Shown one piece after another: positions 1 to 9,669 of a stretch of DNA of 64,000 nucleotides (the stretch's first letter is position 1; each line of letters starts with the position of its first letter). The position numbers and the translations under genes are program-made. Below the pieces are notes generated by a model. The model had not been told where the DNA came from. It saw only the letters and a program-made list of their open reading frames with translations, and made no database searches. Source of the DNA: Rhizobium bangladeshense (GTDB lineage: Bacteria; Pseudomonadota; Alphaproteobacteria; Rhizobiales; Rhizobiaceae); the NCBI RefSeq assembly GCF_017357245.1, contig NZ_CP071612.1:933001-997000 (forward strand), read 5' to 3'.

Positions 1-156
1 GGTGGCCTGGCCGAGAGCGGCGACGGCAAAGGCGAGGGTCGCATTGCGCTCTGCCGCTTCGCCGCCGAAAACCTGCTTGCCGAGACCGCAGCCCTTCGCG
101 ACCGCGTCGTCAACGGCGCGGCAAGTCTTGCCGCAGCCCGTATTCTGCTTGCCTGA
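1..156 (+). CDS. acyl-CoA dehydrogenase, C-terminal end (partial)
   Basis: Only the last 51 codons are inside the window; the frame is open from base 1 to a TGA at 154-156. The visible stretch (GRIALCRFAAENLLAETAAL, then a short tail ending RILLA) resembles the extra C-terminal domain of long acyl-CoA dehydrogenases (Acyl-CoA_dh_C type), where a helix carrying R-F-A/Y-A-E-N-L-L is usual. The next gene starts 9 bases downstream and encodes an enoyl-CoA hydratase, the following step of beta-oxidation, which supports the call. The flavin and catalytic parts are outside the window, so substrate cannot be judged. Confidence 0.6.
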   Translation, partial: GGLAESGDGKGEGRIALCRFAAENLLAETAALRDRVVNGAASLAAARILLA

Positions 157-165
157 GGAGATTCC

Positions 166-921
166 ATGACCGATCACATCATCGTCGATCAGCCTTCCGC
201 CCATCCCGGCGTCCAGTTCATCCGCTTCAACCGACCGGAAAAGAAGAACGCGATCACGCGCGCGATGTATCGCACCATGGCCGATGCGCTGAACGCCGCC
301 AATGCGGACGCGAATATCAGGGCGACGGCCTTTCTCGGCACGGAAGGCTGCTTTTCGGCCGGCAATGACCTCAATGATTTTCTCTCTGCCGCAATTGGCG
401 GCGGCGGCCTCGGCCAGGAGATCCTCGACTTCCTTTATGCGCTTGTTAACGCCGAAAAACCCGTCGTCTCGGGCGTCGACGGCCTGGCAATCGGCATCGG
501 CACAACGATCCATCTCCATTGCGACCTGACCATCGCCTCGAACCGCAGCCAATTCCGAACACCCTTCGTCGATCTGGCGCTGGTGCCGGAGGCGGCTTCC
601 AGCCTCATCGGCCCGCGCATCATGGGCCACCAGCGGGCTTTTGCCATGCTCGCCGCCGGAGAAGCCTTCAGCGCTGAAGAAGCTCGTGAGGCCGGTCTTG
701 TCTGGAAGGTGGCCGATCCCGGCGACGTCGACGCCCTGACGCTCGACATCGCCGCTCGGCTGGCTGCCAAGCCGCCCGAGGCGCTGCGCATCGCCCGCGA
801 GCTCGTCCGCGGCCCGCGCGAGGAGATCATCGCCCGTATCGACGAAGAGGCCCGCCATTTCTCCGCCCGGCTGAAAAGTGCAGAGGCGCGGGCCGCTTTC
901 GAAGCCTTCATGCGTCGCTGA
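166..921 (+). CDS. enoyl-CoA hydratase/isomerase family protein
   Basis: A 251-residue crotonase-fold protein, likely hydrating 2-enoyl-CoA in fatty-acid degradation. Visible signs are the N-terminal strand VQFIRFNRPEKKNAI, the oxyanion-hole segment CFSAGNDLNDF (residues about 63-74) and the second oxyanion-hole segment VDGLAIGIGTTI. At the usual glutamate positions the protein reads GIGTTIHLHCDL and LVPEAASS, so one acidic residue is clear and the other is not; isomerase activity is possible. An ATG preceded by GGAG 6 bases upstream sets the start. It follows an acyl-CoA dehydrogenase gene by 9 bases, probably as one operon, and converges on a minus-strand methyltransferase gene 4 bases away. 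Confidence 0.85.
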   Translation: MTDHIIVDQPSAHPGVQFIRFNRPEKKNAITRAMYRTMADALNAANADANIRATAFLGTEGCFSAGNDLNDFLSAAIGGGGLGQEILDFLYALVNAEKPVVSGVDGLAIGIGTTIHLHCDLTIASNRSQFRTPFVDLALVPEAASSLIGPRIMGHQRAFAMLAAGEAFSAEEAREAGLVWKVADPGDVDALTLDIAARLAAKPPEALRIARELVRGPREEIIARIDEEARHFSARLKSAEARAAFEAFMRR

Positions 922-925
922 GGCT

Positions 926-2176
926 CTACTTCTCCAGTGTCGCCACGACCTCGACATGCGAGGCCCAGAGAAACTGGTCGATCGGCGTCACCCCGGTGAT
1001 GCGGTAGCCGCCCTCGACAAGGATCGCCAGATCGCGCGCCAGCGTCAGCGGATTGCAGCTGACGGCGGCGATCTTCTTAACCGCCGAGCGGGCCAGCTCC
1101 TTGCACTGGAACTCCGCGCCGGCCCGCGGCGGATCGAAGACGACGGCGTCATAGGGCTTGAATTCCTGCGTCATCAGCGGACGGCGGAAGAGATCGCGCT
1201 TTTCGATCGTTACGGGTTTCAGGCCCTGGGTTTTGCGGGCGGCCTGGTCAAGGGCTGCAAGCGCCTTTGCCTCGGCTTCGACGGCATGGACGCGGCCGAT
1301 CCGCGCCAGCCTGAGTGAAAACGTACCGGCGCCGGCAAAGAGATCGGCGATCCGTTTCGCTTTGCCGGCATGGGCAAGCACCAGCTCGGCCATCGCCTCT
1401 TCCGCAGGCTTGGTCGCCTGGGCAAAACCGCCCGGCGGCGGCGAAACCGAAACGCCGCCGAAATCGATGAGCGGCTTCGACGGCTCGACCAGGATTTCCC
1501 CGTTTACCGTCACGCGGGCGATGCCGCGTAGGCCGAGCACGGTCTCGATCGCCTTGCGCCGCTGCGGGTCGGAGAGTTTCTTGATCTCGTCGGCCGCAAT
1601 GTCGAGGCCGGAGAGCGTTTCCAGCACCGCGACCCGGAAGGGCTCGGCACTGGTTGCAAGCGACGCGGCGATCGCCTTGATCGCCGGCAGCCGGGCGACG
1701 ATGCCCGCCGAGGAGATCGGACATTCCTCGATGGCGACGATATGATGGCTTTCGGCCTGGTTGAAGCCAATCAGCATATCCCTTTCGGTCCTGCGCGCCG
1801 CAAACACCAGGCGCCGGCGCTCGCCCGGGCGGGCCGGGACGATCTCGCCGACATCAGGCGTCAATCCTTTGGATTTCAGCGCATCGATGACCAGCTGACG
1901 CTTGAAGTCACGGTAGGGGCCGTCTGCCAGATGCTGCAGCGTGCAGCCGCCGCAGGTGCCGTTGACACCGTCGGGGCCGAAATGCCGGCAAGGCGGTTCC
2001 TGCCGGTCGGGTGAGGGCGCTGCGATCGACATGATCGTGCCCTGGCTTTTGACGCGGGCGATCGCCACTGTTTCCCCGGGCAGGGAAAAGGGCACGTAGA
2101 CAGGCCCGTCGGCATGGCTTGCGATGCCGTCGCCCTGGGCGCCGAGTTTCTCGATTGTGACGGTTTCGGTGCTCAC
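926..2176 (-). CDS. RumA/TrmA-family 23S rRNA (uracil-5-)-methyltransferase
   Basis: A 416-residue SAM-dependent RNA m5U methyltransferase. The N-terminal 50 residues look like a TRAM RNA-binding domain (IEKLGAQGDGIA). Cysteines at about 63, 75, 78 and 152 fit the [4Fe-4S] cluster of the RumA/RlmD group. The SAM-binding motif DLFAGAGTFSL lies near residue 280, the FDPPRAGAEFQCK motif near 345, and the catalytic cysteine in VSCNPLTLARDL near 375. The start is GTG at 2176, overlapping the tlyA stop (GTGA), so the two rRNA-modifying genes are translationally coupled with tlyA first. RlmD versus another m5U specificity cannot be settled by reading. Confidence 0.88.
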   Translation of the reverse strand: MSTETVTIEKLGAQGDGIASHADGPVYVPFSLPGETVAIARVKSQGTIMSIAAPSPDRQEPPCRHFGPDGVNGTCGGCTLQHLADGPYRDFKRQLVIDALKSKGLTPDVGEIVPARPGERRRLVFAARRTERDMLIGFNQAESHHIVAIEECPISSAGIVARLPAIKAIAASLATSAEPFRVAVLETLSGLDIAADEIKKLSDPQRRKAIETVLGLRGIARVTVNGEILVEPSKPLIDFGGVSVSPPPGGFAQATKPAEEAMAELVLAHAGKAKRIADLFAGAGTFSLRLARIGRVHAVEAEAKALAALDQAARKTQGLKPVTIEKRDLFRRPLMTQEFKPYDAVVFDPPRAGAEFQCKELARSAVKKIAAVSCNPLTLARDLAILVEGGYRITGVTPIDQFLWASHVEVVATLEK

Positions 2177-2919
2177 GGTTTCAATCCTGCCAGAAGGTAT
2201 TCCTGATTGCCGTCGCCGCCTGATATCGGCGCGGGGATGAGGCCGAGGCTTTTCCAGCCCATGTCCTCGGTGAACCAGCGCTCCAGCTCGGAGGCTACCG
2301 CGGGAGCGGAGGAAGGGTCCTTCAAAAGCCCGCCCTTGCCGATCGCCTCGCGCCCGGCCTCGAATTGCGGCTTGACCAGGAGCACGGCGACGGCGCCCGG
2401 CGCGGCAAGATCGAGCGCCGGCGCCAGCGCCAGCTTCAGCGAAATGAAGGAGACGTCGGAGACGATGAAGGTGGCGGGATCGCCGATATCGCTGGCGGTC
2501 AGATGGCGGGCGTTGAGACCCTCCCGGTTCGTCACCCGGGCATCGGCCGAAATGCGCGGATGCATCTGCCCATGGCCGACATCAATGGCGGTGACATGCG
2601 CGGCACCGCGCTGCAGCAGCACTTCGGTGAAGCCGCCCGTGGAAGCGCCGATATCAAGACAGTGGTGGCCGGCCGGGTCGAGCCGGAAATGGTCGAGAGC
2701 GGCAGCGAGCTTCAGTGCGGCGCGCGAGACGTAATCCTGCGCCGGATCGTCGATCTCGATCACCGCGTCCGCGCCGAAGAGCGCGCCCGCCTTCGTCACC
2801 ACCTGTCCGGCGATGCGCACGGTGCCGCGCTGCACGGCGTCGCGGGCCCGCGAGCGGCTGGCAAAGAGGCCGCGGGAAACGAGAAGCTGGTCGAGGCGTT
2901 GGCTGTTCTGATCGGACAT
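2173..2919 (-). CDS. tlyA: TlyA-family rRNA 2'-O-methyltransferase (hemolysin A family)
   Basis: A protein of 248 residues from the ATG at 2919; a longer open frame to 2982 exists, but its extra 21 residues do not look like the family. An S4 RNA-binding domain fills residues about 5-65 (RLDQLLVSRGLFASRSRARD). It is followed by an FtsJ-like methyltransferase domain with CLDIGASTGGFTEVLLQRGA as SAM motif and SDVSFISLKLALAP near the K-D-K-E core. TlyA proteins 2'-O-methylate rRNA cytidines; the hemolysin name is historical. In rhizobia this gene usually follows dxs; here a chemoreceptor gene on the other strand separates them. The stop overlaps the next methyltransferase start. Confidence 0.9.
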   Translation of the reverse strand: MSDQNSQRLDQLLVSRGLFASRSRARDAVQRGTVRIAGQVVTKAGALFGADAVIEIDDPAQDYVSRAALKLAAALDHFRLDPAGHHCLDIGASTGGFTEVLLQRGAAHVTAIDVGHGQMHPRISADARVTNREGLNARHLTASDIGDPATFIVSDVSFISLKLALAPALDLAAPGAVAVLLVKPQFEAGREAIGKGGLLKDPSSAPAVASELERWFTEDMGWKSLGLIPAPISGGDGNQEYLLAGLKP

Positions 2920-3183
2920 CGGCTGTGAATGACCGGCAAAGCCGCCGCTTGCAAGTCTTTTATTCCCGACAACTGCAGGCAATTCCTGTCACGCGCGATT
3001 TAAACAAATTTAAAGCCTGCCCGCATAGGGTCGTCTCGATTGCAGTGGTTCGTCCGAACTGCTTGGTGCCATGAAGGCGCAGGCGTCTTCCGCCGATCAT
3101 GTTTCCGATTCCAAGTCTTTGCGGTTGCGTCTTGCGCGCGACCGTCTCTCGCCGCGTCGACTGTCGCCAGGAGAAATTCACCG

Positions 3184-5127
3184 ATGTCTGCTAAAAACAT
3201 ATCCTTGAACGGGAAGCTTGCGGCCACGTTCGCAGCCCTCATTCTGATCTTCATGTCCGTTTCGGCTTTCGTCTATTCCAAGGCGACGGCGTCGGGGGCC
3301 GCTTCCGCCGAGCAGGAGAAGTCGGAGCTGCTCGTCAACCAAATCGACGATGCGCTGCAGGCAATGCTCGAGCAGGCGGTCAACCTGCGCGGCTTCATTC
3401 TCTTCCGCAGCGACAGCACCTATGCTGATGTCTTCGCCAATCGCGAGCGCATGCTGAAGGCGATCGCCGCCGCCAAGCAGACGGCATCCGGCGAGCCGCA
3501 GCTGGTCGAGATGATCGACGGCATGCAGAAGGCGGCCGACCTTTATTTCCACGAACTTGCCGAACCGCAGACCAAGGCGCGCAAGGAAACCGACATGCCG
3601 ATCGAGGAGGTCGTCAAGATCGGCGTCAACGCCACCAAGGGCCAGCTCGACGGTTTCCGCCAGGCGTCCGCCAAGATCAAGGCCACCGCCCGCGAAAAGT
3701 CGAATGCGCTTGCAGCGGTCCGGGCCGATGCCAACAGCGATCTGAAGGTAACGCTGCTTGCCGGTGGCGTCATCGCCTCGCTGGCCGCCGCCGTTCTCGC
3801 CTGGCTGATGTCGCGCACCATCGTCCGCCCGGTCGTCGGCATGACCGCGGCCATGGATCGCCTCGCCGGCGGTCAGAACGATATCGAGGTTCCGGCTGTC
3901 GAGCGAGGTGACGAAATCGGCCGCATGGCCCAGTCGGTGCTGGTCTTCAAGCAGGCGGCGATCGAGAAGCTGCGCCTTGCCGGTGAGACCGACCGTATGC
4001 GTGATGACGCCGAGCGCCAGCGCCAGGCAAGCGATGAGCAGAAGGCGCGCGAGGAAGGCGAGCTTCGCCACGCCGTCGACGCCTTGGCTGGTGGCCTTGC
4101 CGGCCTTGCCGTCGGCGATGTCGCCGCCCGCATCCAGACGCCGTTCGCGCCGCAATATGACAGTCTGCGCAACGACTTCAACAATGCCGTCGAAAAGCTG
4201 CAGGCAGCCCTCCAGTCGGTCGGCCGCAACGCCTCGGCGATCAATGCCGGCGCCGGTGAAATCCGCTCGGCCGCCGACGATCTTGCCCATCGCACCGAGC
4301 AGCAGGCCGCCGCGGTCGAAGAAACCGCCGCTGCGCTCGAGCAGGTGACGACCACGGTGCGCGACAGCGCCAAGCGCGCCGAGGATGTCGGCAACCTCGT
4401 CGAGCGCACGCGCCTCGGGGCCGAAAAATCCGGGGAGGTTGTCCGCAAGGCGGTCTCGGCCATGCAGCAGATCGAAAAGTCCTCGGGCGAAATCTCCAAC
4501 ATCATCGGCGTCATCGACGACATCGCCTTCCAGACCAACCTCTTGGCGTTGAACGCGGGCGTCGAGGCAGCACGTGCCGGTGAGGCAGGTAAAGGCTTTG
4601 CCGTCGTCGCTCAGGAAGTGCGCGAACTGGCGCAGCGTTCCGCCAAGGCTGCAAAGGAAATCAAGGACCTGATCACCAATTCCGGTACGCATGTCCAGAC
4701 CGGTGTGTCGCTGGTCGGCGAAACCGGCAAGGCGCTGGAAGCCATCGTTGCCGAGGTGCAGGAGATCAACCGCAACGTCAACGCGATCGTCACCGCCACG
4801 CGCGAGCAGTCGATCGGGCTGCAGGAGATCAACACCGCCGTCAACAACATGGATCAGGGCACGCAGCAGAATGCGGCCATGGTCGAGCAGCAGACCGCCG
4901 CAAGCCATGCGCTCGCCCAGGAAGCAAGCGCCCTGGACGAACTGCTGCGCCAGTTCAAGCTCGGAACCCAGCTTGCCGCTCCGGCCCAGAAGACGGCCGC
5001 CGCAACGCCGGCTTCGCGGCCGGTCGCCTCACCGGCCCGCGCGCTCGCCAGCAAGGTCAGCAAAGCCTTCGGCGGCAGACAGGCGAGTGCGGCGTTTGCG
5101 GTTCAGGAAGATTGGACGGAGTTCTGA
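3184..5127 (+). CDS. methyl-accepting chemotaxis protein
   Basis: A 647-residue inner-membrane chemoreceptor. The ATG at 3184 is chosen over the longer frame from 3040 because AGGAGA lies just upstream and residue 1 begins a normal signal-anchor. TM1 is about residues 10-30 ([20 protein letters not shown]). A helical periplasmic sensor follows to about 187, then TM2 ([20 protein letters not shown]), HAMP ([18 protein letters not shown]) and a second HAMP-like stretch near 300-350. The signalling hairpin has the conserved tip [20 protein letters not shown]. The protein ends EDWTEF, similar to the tail pentapeptide (NWETF type) that binds CheR. The sensor resembles small four-helix bundles; no ligand can be named. 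It converges on dxs. Confidence 0.93.
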   Translation: MSAKNISLNGKLAATFAALILIFMSVSAFVYSKATASGAASAEQEKSELLVNQIDDALQAMLEQAVNLRGFILFRSDSTYADVFANRERMLKAIAAAKQTASGEPQLVEMIDGMQKAADLYFHELAEPQTKARKETDMPIEEVVKIGVNATKGQLDGFRQASAKIKATAREKSNALAAVRADANSDLKVTLLAGGVIASLAAAVLAWLMSRTIVRPVVGMTAAMDRLAGGQNDIEVPAVERGDEIGRMAQSVLVFKQAAIEKLRLAGETDRMRDDAERQRQASDEQKAREEGELRHAVDALAGGLAGLAVGDVAARIQTPFAPQYDSLRNDFNNAVEKLQAALQSVGRNASAINAGAGEIRSAADDLAHRTEQQAAAVEETAAALEQVTTTVRDSAKRAEDVGNLVERTRLGAEKSGEVVRKAVSAMQQIEKSSGEISNIIGVIDDIAFQTNLLALNAGVEAARAGEAGKGFAVVAQEVRELAQRSAKAAKEIKDLITNSGTHVQTGVSLVGETGKALEAIVAEVQEINRNVNAIVTATREQSIGLQEINTAVNNMDQGTQQNAAMVEQQTAASHALAQEASALDELLRQFKLGTQLAAPAQKTAAATPASRPVASPARALASKVSKAFGGRQASAAFAVQEDWTEF

Positions 5128-5161
5128 GAGCGCCGCTTTTCGGATGGAGCTGAAATACAGA

Positions 5162-5187
5162 GGGCGGCGCGGTGGTGCCGCCCTTTT
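5162..5187 (+). terminator. Rho-independent terminator of the chemoreceptor gene
   Basis: GGGCGGC at 5162-5168 pairs perfectly with GCCGCCC at 5177-5183 around an 8-base loop, followed by TTTT. It lies 35 bases after the stop codon of the chemoreceptor gene. Confidence 0.8.
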
Positions 5188-5266
5188 CGTTTGGGACCAC
5201 TATGATTGACACGAAAAAATAAGGTTATCCGCTGTTTAGCCGGCGTGTTTGGCTGCGGCATCTCCT

Positions 5267-5311
5267 CACCCTCCGTCATGCTCGGCTCAAGGCCGAGCAT
5301 GACGGAGGGTG
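5267..5311. repeat. perfect 20-bp palindrome, intergenic repeat element
   Basis: The left arm CACCCTCCGTCATGCTCGGC (5267-5286) is matched without error by its reverse complement at 5292-5311, around a 5-base loop TCAAG. Its right half recurs at 24760-24778, so this is a copy of a dispersed palindromic element. It lies in the 346-base gap between the convergent chemoreceptor and dxs genes. The rest of that gap holds the terminator and, near 5419-5449, a fragment resembling other RIME-like repeats; no gene is seen. Confidence 0.8.
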
Positions 5312-5473
5312 GGGTGGCTGCTGGAGCAAGTACAGTGATGGGAGACAGCAAATAGGCGGCAAATAAGAAGGGTTGCGCCCTTGGCGGTTGATGGCTCAAT
5401 CACCTTCAGCACTCGTCCCTGTCTGTGCCGGCCGTCGGATGAGGGGGCCACACGGCACACCCTCACAATTCAC

Positions 5474-7390
5474 CTACCCCGCAACCCCAACGGCAACCCC
5501 GCGCCCGAGCGCCCGGAACACCGTCGAGACGATGCCTGCGCGATCGAGCCCGGCATGAGCGTTCATCGCTTCGGGCTTGGCCTGCTCCATCCAGATATCG
5601 GGCATGACGAGCGAGCGGATCTTCAGCCCGTTGTCGAGCAGGCCTTCGCTTGAAAGATACTGCATCACCTGGCTGCCGAAGCCGCCGACCGAGCCTTCCT
5701 CGACGGTGATCACCATCTCGTGGTGGCGGGCAAGCTGGCGGATCAGGTCGTGGTCGAGCGGCTTGGCGAAACGCGCATCGGCGACCGTCGTCGAAAGGCC
5801 GGCGGCTTCGAGATCCTCGCTGGCGAGCAGACAGTCGGCAAGCCGGGTGCCGAAGGAGAGCAGCGCCACCTTGGTGCCTTCCTTGACGATGCGGCCCTTG
5901 CCGATCTGCAGGATTTCGCCGCGGGCCGGCATGTCGACGCCGACACCTTCGCCGCGGGGATAGCGGAAGGAAATCGGCCCGGCGTCATAGGCAGCGGCCG
6001 TGCGCACCATATGTTTCAGTTCCGCCTCGTCGGCCGCCGCCATCACCACGAAGCCGGGCAGGGTGGCGAGGAAGGCAGTGTCGAAGGAGCCGGCATGGGT
6101 CGGCCCGTCGGCGCCGACGAAGCCGGCGCGGTCGATCGGGAAACGCACCGGCAGGCCCTGGATCGCCACGTCGTGCACGACTTGGTCATAGGCGCGCTGC
6201 AGGAAGGTGGAATAGAGCGCGGCGAACGGCTTGTAGCCTTCGGCCGCAAGGCCGGCGGCGAAAGTCACGGCATGCTGTTCGGCGATGCCGACATCGAAAC
6301 AGCGCGACGGAAAGGCTTCGGCGAACTTGTCGAGGCCGGTACCATTAGGCATGGCGGCGGTGATGCCGACGATCTTCTCGTCGAGGGCGGCTTCCTGCAC
6401 CAGCGCTTCGGCAAAGACACTCGTATAGCTCGGCGCATTCGGCTTGACCCGCGCCTGCGCGCCGGTGATGACGTCGAACTTATTGACGCCGTGATATTTG
6501 TCGGCCGCCGCTTCCGCCGGCGGATAGCCCTTGCCCTTTTGAGTGACGACATGGATCAACACCGGTCCGCGGGCATTGTCGCGCACATTGCGCAGCACCG
6601 GCAGCAGGTGATCGAAGGAGTGCCCGTCGATCGGCCCGATATGATAGAAGCCCATCTCCTCGAACATCGTGCCGCCGGTGACGTAGCCGCGCGCGTGCTC
6701 GACGGCGCGGGTGATCGCCCGGTCGATGTTCTTCCCGAGATAAGCCGTCAGTTTCTTGCCGAAATCGCGGAAGCCCATATAGGTGCGCCCCGAGGCGAGG
6801 CGGGCGAGATAGGCGCTCATGGCCCCCGTCGGCGGCGCGATCGACATGTCGTTGTCGTTGAGAATGACGATGAGGCGCGCATCGAGGGCACCTGCATTGT
6901 TCAGCGCCTCATAGGCCATGCCGGCCGACATCGCCCCGTCGCCGATGACGGCGATGACGCGGCGGTCGGTCTTCTCGAGATCGGCGGCGATCGCCATGCC
7001 GAGGCCGGCCGAGATCGACGTCGAGGAATGCGCCGCCCCGAACGGATCATATTCGCTTTCGGCCCGGCGGGTGAAGCCGGAAAGGCCGTTTTCCTGGCGC
7101 AGCGTGCGGATGCGGTCGCGCCGGCCAGTGAGGATCTTGTGCGGATAGCACTGGTGGCCGACATCGAAGATCAGCCGGTCGTTCGGCGTATCGAAGACGC
7201 TGTGAATGGCGATCGTCAGCTCGACCACGCCGAGGCCGGCGCCGAGATGGCCGCCGGTGCGCGACACCGCATCGATCATTTCATCCCGGACCTCACGGGC
7301 AAGCTGCGGCAGGTCGCGATCCTCGAGCTTGCGCAGGTCGGCGGGGTAGATGACCTGGTCGAGCAGGGGGGTCTTCGGCAGTTGTGTCAC
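5474..7390 (-). CDS. dxs: 1-deoxy-D-xylulose-5-phosphate synthase
   Basis: A 638-residue cytoplasmic thiamine-diphosphate enzyme, joining pyruvate and glyceraldehyde-3-phosphate in the first step of the MEP isoprenoid pathway. Visible features are [20 protein letters not shown] near residue 45, the [18 protein letters not shown] thiamine-diphosphate motif near 150 and the transketolase-like segment [18 protein letters not shown] near 420. The length is normal for Dxs. The start is ATG at 7390. Another MEP-pathway gene, ispH, is present at 62.2 kb. In rhizobia dxs often lies between xseB and tlyA; here three unrelated genes separate it from xseB and a chemoreceptor gene separates it from tlyA. 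Confidence 0.96.
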   Translation of the reverse strand: MTQLPKTPLLDQVIYPADLRKLEDRDLPQLAREVRDEMIDAVSRTGGHLGAGLGVVELTIAIHSVFDTPNDRLIFDVGHQCYPHKILTGRRDRIRTLRQENGLSGFTRRAESEYDPFGAAHSSTSISAGLGMAIAADLEKTDRRVIAVIGDGAMSAGMAYEALNNAGALDARLIVILNDNDMSIAPPTGAMSAYLARLASGRTYMGFRDFGKKLTAYLGKNIDRAITRAVEHARGYVTGGTMFEEMGFYHIGPIDGHSFDHLLPVLRNVRDNARGPVLIHVVTQKGKGYPPAEAAADKYHGVNKFDVITGAQARVKPNAPSYTSVFAEALVQEAALDEKIVGITAAMPNGTGLDKFAEAFPSRCFDVGIAEQHAVTFAAGLAAEGYKPFAALYSTFLQRAYDQVVHDVAIQGLPVRFPIDRAGFVGADGPTHAGSFDTAFLATLPGFVVMAAADEAELKHMVRTAAAYDAGPISFRYPRGEGVGVDMPARGEILQIGKGRIVKEGTKVALLSFGTRLADCLLASEDLEAAGLSTTVADARFAKPLDHDLIRQLARHHEMVITVEEGSVGGFGSQVMQYLSSEGLLDNGLKIRSLVMPDIWMEQAKPEAMNAHAGLDRAGIVSTVFRALGRGVAVGVAG

Positions 7391-7653
7391 GGGCGGGCGC
7401 TCTTTCTTGCTTTTCCTCGTTTCGCTTTATTCGATTAGATCGGGGCAAAACAAGTGCATTTCAGGAACCGAAGGTTTTCACCTTAGAGCATGGCGGAAAA
7501 AAGTGTGAGCGGTTTCGGAAGATATCACTTTCTATTTCTGTGCGTTGCACTCGCCTGATTTTGCCTCGGCGATCGAACGCGCAGAGGCCGGCGAGCAGCT
7601 TGAATATGACACGGAATGGTAGCACTGTTGCCGCGCTGGCTGGGGGACCGATC

Positions 7654-9633
7654 ATGGGAACGATTGTTGCAGCGCATGCCTATGTCAATAACGAGGTCGC
7701 CTATGTGGCCTGGAACATAGACAACAAGATCGACGGGTGCCTCGGCTTCGAGGTCGTCCGGGTCTATCTCGACGAGCAGGGAAACGTAGCGACAAGAGCC
7801 GATGGCAGCGAGGACCGGGTGACCTGCGCCGCCTGGGTCGCCTTCAAGGGACAGCGCAATCCGCATTGGCTGCCGCAGACGACGTCGCTCTGGCCCGTGC
7901 AGAAGCTCTCCTGGCGCGATCTGACGCTGCGCAAGCGGCGCAACGAAATGAGACGGCGACCGGACGAGGTCCGCGTGCGTTACGAGATCCGTCCGCTCGG
8001 TGATCTGAAGCCGGGCATGCAGGCCGCGCCGGATCCGACGCCTCGGATCGTCGAGATCAACAAGCGGGACGAAAATGGCCGGCCGATCGAGAAGGCTGAC
8101 GGAACCTTCGAGAAAATCGCGGTCAAGGCCTATGATGGGCCTCCGCGGCCGCTCGGTTATCTCGGGCCGGCTGTCGCCTCCAATCCGGTCCATGTGACGC
8201 GCAAGCGCGGCCAGTTTGAGTCCACCTTCACCAACGGCATCCTCGCCGCCCAGTGGCTGAGAAATGTGCTCTTGGAGGACGGTGTGAAACAGCCGAACGA
8301 GCTGATCGACATGATTTCCACGCCGTCGAACGGCATCCGCAAATATCTTGCCGGCGATGTCATTCCCATGCTCAGAGATTTCATGAATGCGCCCGGCCGC
8401 TTCCTTGTCGCCCTCTACGAGCTTGAGGATAAGGAACTGCTCGACCTGCTGCTTGCCAACAAGGACAAGCTGCGCATCATCCTCGCCAATACGGGAAAGG
8501 TAGGAGATGATTGGGATGTGCGCAATGCGCACGCACGCAAGGCGCTGATCGATGCCGGCGTCGAGATTCACCACCGCATGTTCAACAATTCCAGCCAGAT
8601 CGGCCACAACAAGTTCGTCGTCCACATCCCGCCCGATGGCGCTGAACGAAGCGTGTTCACCGGCAGCACCAACTGGACGGCGACGGGCCTTGCCGGCCAG
8701 TCCAACAATGCGTTGATCGTCAGGAACGATGCGGTTGCCGCGGCCTACATCGCTTATTGGGAGCGAATGCTGGAAGATAATGCGACGCTGGAAGCGCCCG
8801 TCGAATTCGACGACGGCATGCCCGACAACCAGCAGAGCAAGGCGTTTCGCCGCTCGAACGAGACGCCGTTCATTGTGCCTGCCGGTAATGGCGCCTCGGT
8901 CGAAGCCTGGTTCTCGCCGAATATGCAAAGCCGAAGAAAGGGCAAGGAGACGCCGCCCGACCTTCGCGAGGTCTACCGGCTGATGCGACGCGCCGAGCAC
9001 GCGGTGCTGTTTCTGGCCTTCTATCCCGGCCAATCCGGCAGGGATTGCATCGTCGGCGAGGCGATCGATATCGGCCTGAAGGATCAGAAGCTGATCGTCA
9101 CCGGCGCCGTTTCCAGCCCCCAGGCCATGCCCAATTACGTCGCCGGCAAGAAGAATGATCCCGACGATGAGGACGACGATACAGCGTCCGTCTCGCCGCA
9201 TACGTTCGATGAAGCGAATGTCTCGATCGTCCGGGCCTCGCGCATCGATGATCGCCAGCTCCTGGCGGATTTCGGCGCGGAGGAACTGACGGCCAAGAAG
9301 GTCGGCGCCATCATTCACGACAAGGTGCTGGTGATCGATCCCTTGTCGGACGACTGCGTCGTCGTCCTCGGCAGCCACAATCTCGGCTTCAAGGCCTCTT
9401 ACGCCAATGACGAAAACATGCTGATCGTCAAAGGCGACCGGGCGCTTGCCGAGGCCTATGCCGTCCACATCCTCGATGTCTACGATCACTACCGCTTCCG
9501 TGCGGTCGAGGCGGAGCTGAAGCGTCAGGGCAAGAAGGGCTGGTCGGGCTTTCTCAACGTCGATGACAGCTGGCAGGACCGCTACGTCGCTGGCACGAAG
9601 GGTGCGCTGACGCGCTATTTCGCAACGCGTTGA
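7654..9633 (+). CDS. phospholipase D-like domain protein (two HKD motifs)
   Basis: A 659-residue protein of the PLD/nuclease superfamily. Two H-x-K motifs are visible: IGHNKFVVH followed by FTGSTNWTATG (residues about 320-350), and IIHDKVLVID followed by GSHNLGFKASYANDENMLIV (residues about 555-590). Both are complete, so a phosphodiesterase or phospholipid-transfer activity is plausible. No signal peptide or membrane segment is seen in the chosen form. The frame is open from 7384. The ATG at 7654 is preferred because GGGGGA lies upstream and the conserved-looking protein begins there; ATG 7606 is an alternative. It is divergent from dxs. The substrate (phospholipid, nucleic acid or other) cannot be told. 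Confidence 0.8.
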   Translation: MGTIVAAHAYVNNEVAYVAWNIDNKIDGCLGFEVVRVYLDEQGNVATRADGSEDRVTCAAWVAFKGQRNPHWLPQTTSLWPVQKLSWRDLTLRKRRNEMRRRPDEVRVRYEIRPLGDLKPGMQAAPDPTPRIVEINKRDENGRPIEKADGTFEKIAVKAYDGPPRPLGYLGPAVASNPVHVTRKRGQFESTFTNGILAAQWLRNVLLEDGVKQPNELIDMISTPSNGIRKYLAGDVIPMLRDFMNAPGRFLVALYELEDKELLDLLLANKDKLRIILANTGKVGDDWDVRNAHARKALIDAGVEIHHRMFNNSSQIGHNKFVVHIPPDGAERSVFTGSTNWTATGLAGQSNNALIVRNDAVAAAYIAYWERMLEDNATLEAPVEFDDGMPDNQQSKAFRRSNETPFIVPAGNGASVEAWFSPNMQSRRKGKETPPDLREVYRLMRRAEHAVLFLAFYPGQSGRDCIVGEAIDIGLKDQKLIVTGAVSSPQAMPNYVAGKKNDPDDEDDDTASVSPHTFDEANVSIVRASRIDDRQLLADFGAEELTAKKVGAIIHDKVLVIDPLSDDCVVVLGSHNLGFKASYANDENMLIVKGDRALAEAYAVHILDVYDHYRFRAVEAELKRQGKKGWSGFLNVDDSWQDRYVAGTKGALTRYFATR

Positions 9634-9669
9634 ATTCCGGAAAGGGTTGCCGCCGGAGCGCCGCCGCCG

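Noticed and set aside
3178..4908. 576-codon minus-strand frame opposite the chemoreceptor gene
   Set aside because: Antisense shadow; the plus-strand frame has HAMP and the signalling tip.
5720..7438. 572-codon plus-strand frame opposite dxs
   Set aside because: Antisense shadow of dxs with no recognisable domain.
7482..7530. Degenerate copy of a common rhizobial palindrome (AGAGCATG...AAGTGTGAGCGGTTT) before the PLD-like gene
   Set aside because: The match to the remembered repeat is partial and its second arm is not readable, so it is not listed as a feature.
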